64,000 nucleotides of DNA from Sediminibacterium sp. TEGAF015 (lineage in GTDB: Bacteria > Bacteroidota > Bacteroidia > Chitinophagales > Chitinophagaceae). The notes under the pieces were generated by a model. That model had not been told where the DNA came from. It made no database searches and worked only from the letters and a program-made list of their open reading frames with translations. The stretch is from the NCBI RefSeq assembly GCF_025997995.1, contig NZ_AP026683.1:1984501-2048500 (forward strand), given 5' to 3'. Shown here piece by piece: positions 27,716 through 35,551 of the stretch; within the stretch, counting starts at the first letter, position 1, and every line of letters starts with the position of its first letter. The position numbers and the translations under genes are program-made.

Positions 27716-27780
27716 ACTTCAGATTTTTATCCAAAGCTGCAACCCAACCCGTAAGTATTAGTGGTAAAAAAACGACATTC

Positions 27781-28479
27781 TTATAAATCCCCTAACTGAG
27801 GGCGCATCACAATATCTTCTATAACCGCCATTGGAGACAAATGCGCTGCCGCAAAAATCATTTCCGCAACATCATTCGCTTCCATAATTCTTTTGGGATC
27901 AATATCAAATCCATCCCAGCTAGCACTTAGTGTGGCTCCCGGCATAACGGCAGTAACTTTGATTCCTTTTGGTTTCAGCTCTTCCCGAAGATTTTTACTA
28001 AATCCCAGTAAGGCAAATTTTGAAATACTATAGCTGCCACCGTTGGCATAAGCATTTAAAGAAGCGATAGAACAGATATTAAAAACATGCCCTGAAGCAT
28101 TTTGGATCATTGCAGGCAAAATGGCTCTTGTTAAATGGTAGGCACTATACAAATTAGTTTCAATCATTTGTTCCAACATTCCCTCATCTTCATCATGAAT
28201 ACTGCCTGGCAAAAACTGTCCTGCATTGTTTACCAAGATATCGGGTGCTCCCTGTTCAAGACACCAGGCAGCAAATTCCTGTACCGATTTTTTATTGGCC
28301 ATATCACAGGATTTTCCCTTTATGATACAATTTGGGAATCTTGTTTGTATTTCATTCACGGTATCATACAAAGACTTCTCACCTCTACTACAAACAAGTA
28401 TTGTATTACCCTCTGCTGCAAATTTTTCCGCTATGGCTTTGCCAATTCCTTTGGAAGCCCCTGTTACAATGATATTCAT
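27781..28479 (-). CDS. SDR family NAD(P)-dependent oxidoreductase
   Basis: A 232-residue short-chain dehydrogenase. The cofactor motif TGASKGIGKA is at residues 7-16, NNAG follows near 87, and the catalytic Ser and Tyr-x3-Lys are in CSIASLNAYANGGSYSISK. The length fits the classical 3-ketoacyl reductase-like group. The substrate is unknown. It is transcribed divergently from the YjjG gene, sharing a palindromic 25-base gap. Confidence 0.9.
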   Translation of the reverse strand: MNIIVTGASKGIGKAIAEKFAAEGNTILVCSRGEKSLYDTVNEIQTRFPNCIIKGKSCDMANKKSVQEFAAWCLEQGAPDILVNNAGQFLPGSIHDEDEGMLEQMIETNLYSAYHLTRAILPAMIQNASGHVFNICSIASLNAYANGGSYSISKFALLGFSKNLREELKPKGIKVTAVMPGATLSASWDGFDIDPKRIMEANDVAEMIFAAAHLSPMAVIEDIVMRPQLGDL

Positions 28480-28483
28480 ATGC

Positions 28484-28500
28484 TAAAGTTACTAACTTTA
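28484..28500. promoter_or_regulatory. 17-bp palindrome between divergent SDR and yjjG genes
   Basis: TAAAGTTA-C-TAACTTTA is a perfect palindrome centred between the two start codons (28479 and 28505). Each arm is one base off the TAnnTTTG -7 box, so it may be two overlapping divergent promoters giving near-leaderless transcripts, or an operator. Confidence 0.45.
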
Positions 28501-28504
28501 CCCT

Positions 28505-29200
28505 ATGCAATACCAGCACTTGTTTTTCGATTTAGATCATACACTTTGGGACTTTGACACCAATTCAAAAGAGGCATTACAAGATTTGTATCAGATTCAT
28601 CAATTGAATGAAAAGGGCATCGCCAACTTTGATGTTTTTTTTGAACGATATAGTTATCACAACCATTTGCTATGGGAACGATATGCCAAAGGACAAATAA
28701 AACAAGATGAACTAAGATGGAAAAGAATGTACCTGGCTATGCTGGATTTTAAACTGGCAAATGAAAAGCTGGCGCGTTCAATGGGTATTGACTTCCTCGA
28801 CATTCTACCCAATAAAAACAAAGTGTTTCCATACACATATGAAATACTGGAATACCTAACTGGCAAAGGTTATGTACTGCATTTAATTACCAACGGATTC
28901 GAAAAAGTGCAGCAGCATAAATTGATACAAAGTAATATATCACATTACTTCAATGAAATGATTACTTCTGAAGTAAGTAATAGCCTGAAACCCAACAAGG
29001 AAATCTTTGATTTTGCACTCAATAAAACAGGAGCTTTGGCAGAACAAAGCATAATGATTGGCGACAATTTAGAGGCGGATATTCAAGGGGGGATTAATGC
29101 TGGCTTAGATACGATTTTTGTAAATCATCTCAATACCACGCCGCATATAAAGGCTACTTATACCGTATACCATTTACAAGAGCTGGAACAAATTTTTTAA
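28505..29200 (+). CDS. yjjG: YjjG-family noncanonical pyrimidine nucleotidase (HAD)
   Basis: A 231-residue HAD-superfamily phosphatase that dephosphorylates noncanonical pyrimidine nucleotides. Motif I is FFDLDHTLWDF (Asp nucleophile and +2 Asp), motif II LITNGFEKVQ, motif III the Lys of SLKPNKEIF, and motif IV MIGDNLEADI. The TLWDF start and GFEKVQ are typical of the TIGR02254 YjjG group. It has a start only 4 bases from the palindromic promoter element. Confidence 0.9.
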   Translation: MQYQHLFFDLDHTLWDFDTNSKEALQDLYQIHQLNEKGIANFDVFFERYSYHNHLLWERYAKGQIKQDELRWKRMYLAMLDFKLANEKLARSMGIDFLDILPNKNKVFPYTYEILEYLTGKGYVLHLITNGFEKVQQHKLIQSNISHYFNEMITSEVSNSLKPNKEIFDFALNKTGALAEQSIMIGDNLEADIQGGINAGLDTIFVNHLNTTPHIKATYTVYHLQELEQIF

Positions 29201-29270
29201 TTCTAGTTAAATGGTTGAATCTCTAATAATAATATCATCTACTTTGTAAGCGAAACACAAGAATGGATAA

Positions 29271-29306
29271 ATAAAAAACCCGTACTGATTTACATCAGGA
29301 CGGGTA
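29271..29306 (-). terminator. terminator of the small Lys/Cys-rich protein gene
   Basis: A hairpin with outer arms 29278-29283/29300-29305 and inner arms 29285-29289/29294-29298 is followed on the - strand by a T-run, 22 bases past the stop codon at 29328. Confidence 0.8.
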
Positions 29307-29327
29307 CGTAACAATTGGGGGGATTGA

Positions 29328-29534
29328 TTAAGCTTTCTTAGTTGTTGCAGGTGCTTTCTTCTCAGCTTCTTTCTTGCAACAATCTTTCATGTCTTTTCCT
29401 TTCATATCGCATTTCATTTCTTTGCCATCTTTAGCACACTCTTTCCCTTTTGCACATTTTTTTCCATCTCCATGAGCCAATGCAACACCAGTGAAAAGGG
29501 TAGCAGAAATTGCGAATAAGAATAATTTTTTCAT
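29328..29534 (-). CDS. small exported Lys/Cys-rich protein
   Basis: Only 68 residues: a signal peptide (1-20, cleavage after ALA) and a mature part of about 48 residues made largely of Lys, with five Cys, several Met and Asp, and a His at the new N-terminus. The Cys occur as KKCAKGKECA, KCDMKG and DCCKK. The composition suggests metal binding or a disulfide-stabilised peptide, but no family is recognised. It has its own terminator and no partner gene. The signal peptide and clean gene boundaries argue that it is real. Confidence 0.75.
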   Translation of the reverse strand: MKKLFLFAISATLFTGVALAHGDGKKCAKGKECAKDGKEMKCDMKGKDMKDCCKKEAEKKAPATTKKA

Positions 29535-29619
29535 ATGACTTGTTTTTAATTGATATATTAAAATTACTGCTTTTGTTTAATTTTTTTGCAGAAAATTTGT
29601 TAACTTCTTAACGTATTGA

Positions 29620-30276
29620 TTACCAGCTGGCAAGCACAGTAACTCCTCCTTTTACCACCTGATTCAATGCAACTTCCACTTTGGTACCCACCGGTAAAAG
29701 CACGTCTACTCTACTTCCAAACTTGATAAAACCATATTCGTCGCATTGCTTCGCTGTTTGACCTACTGCAGCATAATTACAAATTCTTTTAGCCAAGGCA
29801 CCAGCAATTTGTTTAAACAAAATTTCACCGTATTGGTTCTTAACCGCCACACTCCATCTTTCATTCTCTGTAGAAGATTTAGGATGCCAGGCTACCAAAT
29901 ACTTACCCTTATGGTATTGATTATAGGTTACTTCACCACTCATAGGAAAGCGATTCACATGCACATTGGCTGGACTCATAAAAATACTTACCTGAATACG
30001 CTTGTCTTTAAAATATTCAACATCTGTGATTTCTTCTATCACTACTACTTTGCCATCGGCAGGACATATGATTTTTGTATCGTCAATGGTATGAACCCTG
30101 TTAGGGATTCTGAAAAAAGAAATAATGAATAGAAACAAAGCCAATGTTATTATAAAGATAATAGTTGCAAAAGTGGGCAATGTTGCACTAAGGAAACCAA
30201 AGGACAATAAGTTGATACCTCCAAAAAGTAAAGCTGTAATGGCAATGGTTTTATATCCTTCCCGATGTATGGTCAT
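29620..30276 (-). CDS. psd: phosphatidylserine decarboxylase proenzyme (short type)
   Basis: Makes phosphatidylethanolamine from phosphatidylserine at the inner membrane. The 218 residues match the short Psd-related proenzyme (TIGR00164 type). Two hydrophobic segments lie in residues 10-55. PADGKVV and SPANVHVNRFP are conserved; self-cleavage should occur between Gly187 and Ser188 of KFGSRVD, giving the pyruvoyl group. It is next to cdsA, a logical phospholipid synthesis pairing, and has its own -7 box at 30297-30304. Confidence 0.92.
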   Translation of the reverse strand: MTIHREGYKTIAITALLFGGINLLSFGFLSATLPTFATIIFIITLALFLFIISFFRIPNRVHTIDDTKIICPADGKVVVIEEITDVEYFKDKRIQVSIFMSPANVHVNRFPMSGEVTYNQYHKGKYLVAWHPKSSTENERWSVAVKNQYGEILFKQIAGALAKRICNYAAVGQTAKQCDEYGFIKFGSRVDVLLPVGTKVEVALNQVVKGGVTVLASW

Positions 30277-30296
30277 ATTATTGATGAATTAATGTG

Positions 30297-30304
30297 CAAA
30301 TGTA
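30297..30304 (-). promoter_or_regulatory. -7 box TACATTTG upstream of psd
   Basis: Exact TAnnTTTG on the - strand in the 47-base gap between cdsA and psd, 20 bases before the psd start codon; psd may be transcribed both from here and from cdsA. Confidence 0.45.
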
Positions 30305-30323
30305 GGGTGCAGAGAACTTACTC

Positions 30324-31184
30324 TTAGAAAAAAAGAAATAAAACCAGCCAAACAGCTGGTATGGCAATCAATAAAGAGTCAAAACGATCCAGAAATCCAC
30401 CATGACCCGGCATAAAGCTTCCACTATCTTTTACTCCTGCGGTTCTTTTTATTTTACTTTCCAGCAAATCGCCCAAAGTCCCTGCTATAGCGGAGGTTAG
30501 GGACACAGCCACCAGGGTTTTCAGCGGTAAGCCCCAGATATAATGACCAGCCAGTGTTACTGCAATAACTGCCAGCACGGCTCCCCCATATGTCCCTTCT
30601 TTGGTTTTCTTAGGACTAATTGGACTTAGCGGTGTCTTTCCGATTAATGAGCCCACCAGATAGGCCATGGTATCATTGATCCAGATGGAAGAAATAATGG
30701 TCATGGGTAAAACCCAGTGCGGGCCTTCAAAAAACTGAATGCTATGATCGTACAAATCAATCATCATGGCACAGGGTATGGTAATATATAGAACACCCAA
30801 AGCAGCATATAAATTCACTGGATAACCCAATTTGGTGCGAAAGAAAAAGACAGTAATCAGCAGTACAATGATTAAAATATAAATTAAGATGGAAGCCCAA
30901 TACCAAAGCGGTAAAGCTTGATACAATGTCCCTTTCCCTGCTATGATCAACAACACCCAAAAACTTCCGATAATATTTTGGGATTTGTATATCAGCGGAG
31001 CGCCCGCATACGTGGCGTTTATAATCCCCATTAACCTATGAAATTCTACCAAGCAACCTACCATGATCACACCAAACAAGACTAAAAAACTCCACTGATT
31101 ATAAAAAAGTCCTCCGCACATCACTAGTACAAAAATGACTGCAGTGATTGCCCTGGTTCGTAAAGTTTGTAGGTTCAATGCCAT
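30324..31184 (-). CDS. cdsA: phosphatidate cytidylyltransferase
   Basis: Makes CDP-diacylglycerol, the precursor of all membrane phospholipids. A 286-residue inner-membrane protein with about eight hydrophobic segments; the signature SKIKRTAGVKDSGSF followed by PGHGGFLDRFDSLL near the C-terminus is diagnostic. It lies between a DUF2007 gene and psd on the - strand. Confidence 0.95.
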   Translation of the reverse strand: MALNLQTLRTRAITAVIFVLVMCGGLFYNQWSFLVLFGVIMVGCLVEFHRLMGIINATYAGAPLIYKSQNIIGSFWVLLIIAGKGTLYQALPLWYWASILIYILIIVLLITVFFFRTKLGYPVNLYAALGVLYITIPCAMMIDLYDHSIQFFEGPHWVLPMTIISSIWINDTMAYLVGSLIGKTPLSPISPKKTKEGTYGGAVLAVIAVTLAGHYIWGLPLKTLVAVSLTSAIAGTLGDLLESKIKRTAGVKDSGSFMPGHGGFLDRFDSLLIAIPAVWLVLFLFF

Positions 31185-31211
31185 AATAAAGCGAAGATAA
31201 GAATAGCTTAG

Positions 31212-31418
31212 CTATTGGCTAAAAGTCTGCTGAATTAGCTGAAGGGAGGTTTCTTTCAAATGAACAGGAACATAAATTTCAATTTCTCCAAAAACCGGAT
31301 AACTGCTGTCTTGTTTATTTAACTGTTGCACAGGTATCTGATTTTCAGATAACATGCCATATAAGATACTCGCTTCCGCCAAGCTTTTGGTAGAAAAAAT
31401 TTTAGTCCACTGATTCAT
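31212..31418 (-). CDS. DUF2007 family protein
   Basis: A 68-residue soluble protein matching the DUF2007 (putative signal-transducing) fold: KIFSTKSLAEASILYGML followed by VQQLNKQD. The ATG at 31418 is preferred to a TTG two codons upstream. Its start overlaps the CPBP gene by 17 bases, so both are probably translated from one message with cdsA. Function unknown. Confidence 0.8.
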   Translation of the reverse strand: MNQWTKIFSTKSLAEASILYGMLSENQIPVQQLNKQDSSYPVFGEIEIYVPVHLKETSLQLIQQTFSQ

Positions 31419-32331
31419 TCGCAACCATATTGGTTTGTTTGGATAAAAAAAAGTTGGCTTCTTTTTTCAATAACAGAATGGCAGGAACCACAACAAATAA
31501 GCCAATCAATCCATACCAAATGGGCATGGATTCTTCAATGGCTTCTTTAATAGGTTTGCCTGCCTTGGTATACATGAATATTTGTATCACAACCACCGCA
31601 TTGTTTAAGAAATGCATCAGGATTGCTAGCCAGATATTTTTGCTGTAATGATAAATCAGCCCTAATACTACTCCCAATGCAATCCTGGGTAAAAAACCAA
31701 AATAAGACCCATGAATTGCACTAAATAAAATAGAGGCGATCAAAATACCAAGAAAGGCATTTTTGGTTAGTCCCACCAGAATGCGCTGTAAACCTGAACG
31801 AAACAAGACTTCTTCAAAAATGGCCGGGGCAATAGCTATAACCAATAATCCCAGTAGTAAATCAAAAACATCTTTCATATTGGCCAGCGACAACATGGTC
31901 TTAAGGTAATCATCTTCCATTTTTCTGGCTTTTGCTAAAAAAGAGGCAGGCATGGGAATCATTTCATTGATTTCTGCCAACGCACCACTAATAAAGAGGG
32001 CACCAAATGCTATTGCACCAACTGCCGCCACTTGCTTAATAGATAAATTACTATTAAATCCCAGTTCCTGCATAGGGTTGCTGGATACAATTCTAGCAAC
32101 AGCCCAGGAGGGGACGAAAAAGGCAAGAAAAGTGGCAAAAGCATTGGCAAATCGTGAAAATTGAACGTTTTCAGGCTTTAATAAGGCATCTCCTGCCTGC
32201 ATCAGGGGAACATTAAGTACTATTGAACTTAACCAGCTCAGGAGTAATCCACTAATAATTAAACTCACTCCTAAAAAGCCCAACAACATGCCTAACTGGC
32301 TGGAATATGCAACAACTGGTCTCTGATTCAT
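31402..32331 (-). CDS. CPBP family intramembrane glutamic endopeptidase
   Basis: A multi-pass membrane protein of the CAAX protease/bacteriocin-processing (Abi) family. Motifs EEVLFRSGLQRIL, FSAIHGSYFGFLPR and the late HFLNNAVVV provide the Glu-Glu, His and His/Asn residues. The ATG at 32331 gives 309 residues starting MNQRPVVAY; longer versions would begin at GTG 32379 or TTG 32382 but run into the dusB promoter box. Substrate unknown; it heads the DUF2007-cdsA-psd series. Confidence 0.82.
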   Translation of the reverse strand: MNQRPVVAYSSQLGMLLGFLGVSLIISGLLLSWLSSIVLNVPLMQAGDALLKPENVQFSRFANAFATFLAFFVPSWAVARIVSSNPMQELGFNSNLSIKQVAAVGAIAFGALFISGALAEINEMIPMPASFLAKARKMEDDYLKTMLSLANMKDVFDLLLGLLVIAIAPAIFEEVLFRSGLQRILVGLTKNAFLGILIASILFSAIHGSYFGFLPRIALGVVLGLIYHYSKNIWLAILMHFLNNAVVVIQIFMYTKAGKPIKEAIEESMPIWYGLIGLFVVVPAILLLKKEANFFLSKQTNMVANESVD

Positions 32332-32351
32332 TAAAATGCGTAATAAGGTTG

Positions 32352-32359
32352 TAAATTTG
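32352..32359 (+). promoter_or_regulatory. -7 box TAAATTTG upstream of dusB
   Basis: Exact TAnnTTTG match 30 bases before the first possible ATG (32390) and 54 before the second (32414). Confidence 0.45.
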
Positions 32360-32389
32360 CTATTCCTTTTTTCATTCACCAACTAAATA

Positions 32390-33454
32390 ATGATAAAAGG
32401 ATCAATCTGCAATATGGTAAAAATAGATCAAATAGAACTTCCCGACTTCCCTTTGTTACTGGCGCCTATGGAAGATGTAAGCGATCCTCCGTTCAGGGCG
32501 GTATGCAAAGACAATGGGGCCGACCTGATGTATACCGAATTCATCAGTAGTGAGGGATTGATTCGTGATGCCATTAAAAGCAGACAGAAGCTCGACATAT
32601 TTGAATACGAACGTCCAGTGGGCATTCAGATTTTTGGAGGAGACGAAGAAGCACTTTCCCTGAGTGCAAAAATTGTAGAAACGGTAAATCCAGATTTACT
32701 CGATATTAACTTTGGTTGCCCTGTAAAGAAAGTGGCATTAAGAGGTGCCGGTGCAGGTGTTTTGAAAGATATTGACCTGATGGTTCGCTTAACGGAAGCA
32801 ACGGTAAAAAGTACCAAGCTACCCGTTACCGTAAAAACTAGACTGGGCTGGGACGATCAGAGTAAGAACATAGAAGAAGTAGCGGAAAGATTACAGGATG
32901 TTGGTATAAAAGCACTGGCCATTCATGGAAGAACAAGAGCGCAGATGTATAAAGGTGAGGCAGACTGGACCTTGATTGGAAAAGTAAAGAACAACCCCAG
33001 AATCAAGATACCCATTTTTGGAAATGGAGATATAGACAGCCCTCAAAAAGCAAAACTTTATAAGGAGCGTTACGGTGTAGATGGCATCATGATTGGAAGA
33101 GCAGCCATTGGATATCCATGGATTTTCAGAGAAATCAAACATTACCTGGCCACTGGTGAAGTGTTACCCGCACCTACCCTAGCAGAAAGAATTGAAGTGT
33201 GTAAAAAACATTTACGCAAATCAGTTGAATGGAAGGGACCCAAAGTAGGCATCTTCGAAATGCGCAGACATTATACAAACTATTTGAAAGGTTTGCCCGG
33301 CATTAAAGACTACAGAGCCAGATTGGTAACCTTAATGGAGCCAGCTGAAATTGAAGGGGTACTAGACGAAGTAACTGCAAATTATACAGGCTATGAATTC
33401 GAAAGAACGCCTATTGAATTAATTGACTATCACCAAAAATGTCCCATTGACTAG
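32390..33454 (+). CDS. dusB: tRNA dihydrouridine synthase (DusB type)
   Basis: FMN enzyme that reduces uridine to dihydrouridine in tRNA. Residues: LLAPMEDVSDPPFR at the barrel start, the catalytic Cys in FGCPVKKV, AIHGRTRAQMYKGEADW, and the FMN-binding GNGDIDSPQKA and GIMIGRAAIG. The second ATG at 32414 (MVKIDQIELP) is an equally good start. The 3' end overlaps the convergent peroxidase gene by 36 bases. Cytosolic. Confidence 0.92.
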   Translation: MIKGSICNMVKIDQIELPDFPLLLAPMEDVSDPPFRAVCKDNGADLMYTEFISSEGLIRDAIKSRQKLDIFEYERPVGIQIFGGDEEALSLSAKIVETVNPDLLDINFGCPVKKVALRGAGAGVLKDIDLMVRLTEATVKSTKLPVTVKTRLGWDDQSKNIEEVAERLQDVGIKALAIHGRTRAQMYKGEADWTLIGKVKNNPRIKIPIFGNGDIDSPQKAKLYKERYGVDGIMIGRAAIGYPWIFREIKHYLATGEVLPAPTLAERIEVCKKHLRKSVEWKGPKVGIFEMRRHYTNYLKGLPGIKDYRARLVTLMEPAEIEGVLDEVTANYTGYEFERTPIELIDYHQKCPID

Positions 33455-34090
33455 TGACATATTTTTTGGGGAAACCCATTGTGAATAATAGGCCATTAGC
33501 ATGCCTGTTTCGTCAATCAGGTATTTAGAGAAATTCCAATCGGGTTCTTTTTCGCACCAACCATTTTTAGTGGGGTTGGTTAACCATTGGTACACCGGCT
33601 GTTGATTGGCGCCTTTAATAACCTGACCTTTTTTCATTAACTGGAATGTTACTCCATAATTCACTTTACAGAAAGTGGCAATATCTTCATCTGATTTTTT
33701 TTCCTGCTCTTTAAAATCATTGGCAGGGAATCCAAGAATAACCAAACGGTCTCCGTACTTTTTGTGCAATGCTTCTAGTTCTTCATATTGACCAGTATAA
33801 CCACAATCACTTGCTGTATTTACCAGCAAAACTTTTTTCCCTCTTAGTTCACTGAATGGAAGGGTATCCCCATTGTTTTTGATGGCAGATAATTCGTAAA
33901 AATTTTCAATCGGGCGAATAGCTTTGTCGTTGTTCAGCATGGTTTTGCTGGACTGCCCCGTTAGCTTACCTAAGAACATAATGATGGGGTACGCTTTTTG
34001 TAATAAGGATTGTCTCCAGGTCATATTGGGTTCTTTTATCAGAAAAGCTGCAACACCGAATATAGCAGCCAGTAGCATTAGTTTCCTCAT
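33419..34090 (-). CDS. glutathione peroxidase-family thiol peroxidase
   Basis: A 223-residue GPx-like protein with an N-terminal hydrophobic segment (signal or anchor, residues 3-18). The peroxidatic Cys lies in NTASDCGYTGQY and the Trp/Asn pair in DWNFSKYL. The usual FPCNQF segment reads FPANDF, so the resolving-type Cys and the Gln of the catalytic tetrad are changed. Such proteins usually use thioredoxin rather than glutathione. The C-terminus overlaps dusB in the convergent orientation. It is downstream of the aldehyde dehydrogenase gene. Confidence 0.87.
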   Translation of the reverse strand: MRKLMLLAAIFGVAAFLIKEPNMTWRQSLLQKAYPIIMFLGKLTGQSSKTMLNNDKAIRPIENFYELSAIKNNGDTLPFSELRGKKVLLVNTASDCGYTGQYEELEALHKKYGDRLVILGFPANDFKEQEKKSDEDIATFCKVNYGVTFQLMKKGQVIKGANQQPVYQWLTNPTKNGWCEKEPDWNFSKYLIDETGMLMAYYSQWVSPKNMSLVNGTFLVIVN

Positions 34091-34142
34091 ATACGTTTTT
34101 GAAATAAAAAAAGTTCAATATTTATTCAAACAACAAGAGAGA

Positions 34143-35519
34143 TTATCCAACCAACCACTTTAATAATTTCAGTTTGCCGGTAAATGGAGGATATTTTAAA
34201 GCAGGGTCAAACCAAGTAGGTGTTTTCATTACCGACTTTTTATGACTGAAAGTATCAAAGCTTTGTTTTCCGTGATATGCCCCAGTACCGCTGAACCCTC
34301 TTCCGCCAAAAGGAAGATTAGGATTGGTTAAATGCAAACTCGCCGTATTTACACATGCACCTCCGGATGGAATAGCATCCAGCCAGGCCTTTTCTTTTGC
34401 AGCGCTACTGGTAAAAACATAAAATGCCAGCGGATTAGGATTTCTATTGATAATGGCTTTGGCTTCTTCCAGCTTAGAAAAAGTAAGGATGGGCAAAACA
34501 GGACCGAATATTTCATCCCGCATAATATTAGAATCTACAGAAACACCATCAAGCAAAGTGGGTTCTATATACAAATTCGCTTCATCATATTTCCCTCCGT
34601 ACACTACAGTACCATCCGATAAATAGGAAACAATTCGATTAAATTGTTTCTGGTTAATGATTCTTCCATAGGCATCGGAATCGATGGCATTGGCGCCATA
34701 AAATTGAGGGATGTACTTCTTAAGTGCTTCAATCAATTCAACCCTTCTAGACTCATGCACCAAAACATAATCAGGGGCTACACACATTTGACCAGCATTG
34801 GAAAACTTAGGCATGGCAATGCGCTTGGCTGCAACAGCAATATTGGCATCGTCTTCTACAACGCAGGGACTTTTACCACCTAATTCCAGGGTAACAGGCA
34901 CCAGATTTTCAGCAGCCATTTTGTAAATAATTTTTCCAACAGATGTGCTGCCCGTATAAAAAACATGATCAAATACAAATTGATTCATCATGGCAGGTAT
35001 AACTGTTGCGCCATCTCCTTTCACATAAAGCACCTGTTCCGGAGGAAAAACAGCTTGGACAATTTTTTCCATAATGGCTTCAGTTGCGGGAGCGAATTCG
35101 CTGGGTTTCAATACCACAGTGTTTCCGGCAGCAATGGCCCCCATCAACGGAGTAAACAATAACTGAAAAGGATAATTCCAGGGACCAATTACCAATACAA
35201 CACCCAGTGGTTCCCTAAAGATAGAGGAGCTAGAAGGGAGGTTCAGCAAATTAGTAGTAACTGGTTCTGCATCCATCCAGGAAGATAAATGCTTAATTGT
35301 TTCCTTTAGCTGAGTCAAAAAAAAGCCATTCTCGGTAACCCAGGTTTCTTCCCTGCTTTTGTGCAAATCTATATATAGGGCATCATAAATTTCTTCTTCG
35401 TGATCTTCCACTGCTTTTTTCAAAGACATTAACTGCTGCTTTCGAAAAGCGTAAGGCCTGGTGGCACCTGATTCAAAAAACCTTCTTTGTTGCTGCAGTT
35501 GTTCAATAAGGGCTTGCAT
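34143..35519 (-). CDS. aldehyde dehydrogenase family protein
   Basis: A 458-residue NAD(P)-dependent aldehyde dehydrogenase of the ALDH3-like group. PWNYPFQL and the cofactor segment FYTGSTSVGK are present; the catalytic Glu is in LELGGKSPC and the Cys in SNAGQMCVAPD. The C-terminus has two hydrophobic residues clusters typical of fatty aldehyde dehydrogenases. It follows the M20 gene by 32 bases and may be co-transcribed. Substrate is not determinable. Confidence 0.9.
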   Translation of the reverse strand: MQALIEQLQQQRRFFESGATRPYAFRKQQLMSLKKAVEDHEEEIYDALYIDLHKSREETWVTENGFFLTQLKETIKHLSSWMDAEPVTTNLLNLPSSSSIFREPLGVVLVIGPWNYPFQLLFTPLMGAIAAGNTVVLKPSEFAPATEAIMEKIVQAVFPPEQVLYVKGDGATVIPAMMNQFVFDHVFYTGSTSVGKIIYKMAAENLVPVTLELGGKSPCVVEDDANIAVAAKRIAMPKFSNAGQMCVAPDYVLVHESRRVELIEALKKYIPQFYGANAIDSDAYGRIINQKQFNRIVSYLSDGTVVYGGKYDEANLYIEPTLLDGVSVDSNIMRDEIFGPVLPILTFSKLEEAKAIINRNPNPLAFYVFTSSAAKEKAWLDAIPSGGACVNTASLHLTNPNLPFGGRGFSGTGAYHGKQSFDTFSHKKSVMKTPTWFDPALKYPPFTGKLKLLKWLVG

Positions 35520-35551
35520 TCGTCCAAAATTTAGAAGAACAAGTTAAGCAA

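Noticed and set aside
33419-33454. Frameshift or gene decay at the dusB/GPx junction
   Set aside because: Both proteins are full length with intact domains; a 36-base convergent overlap is not unusual.
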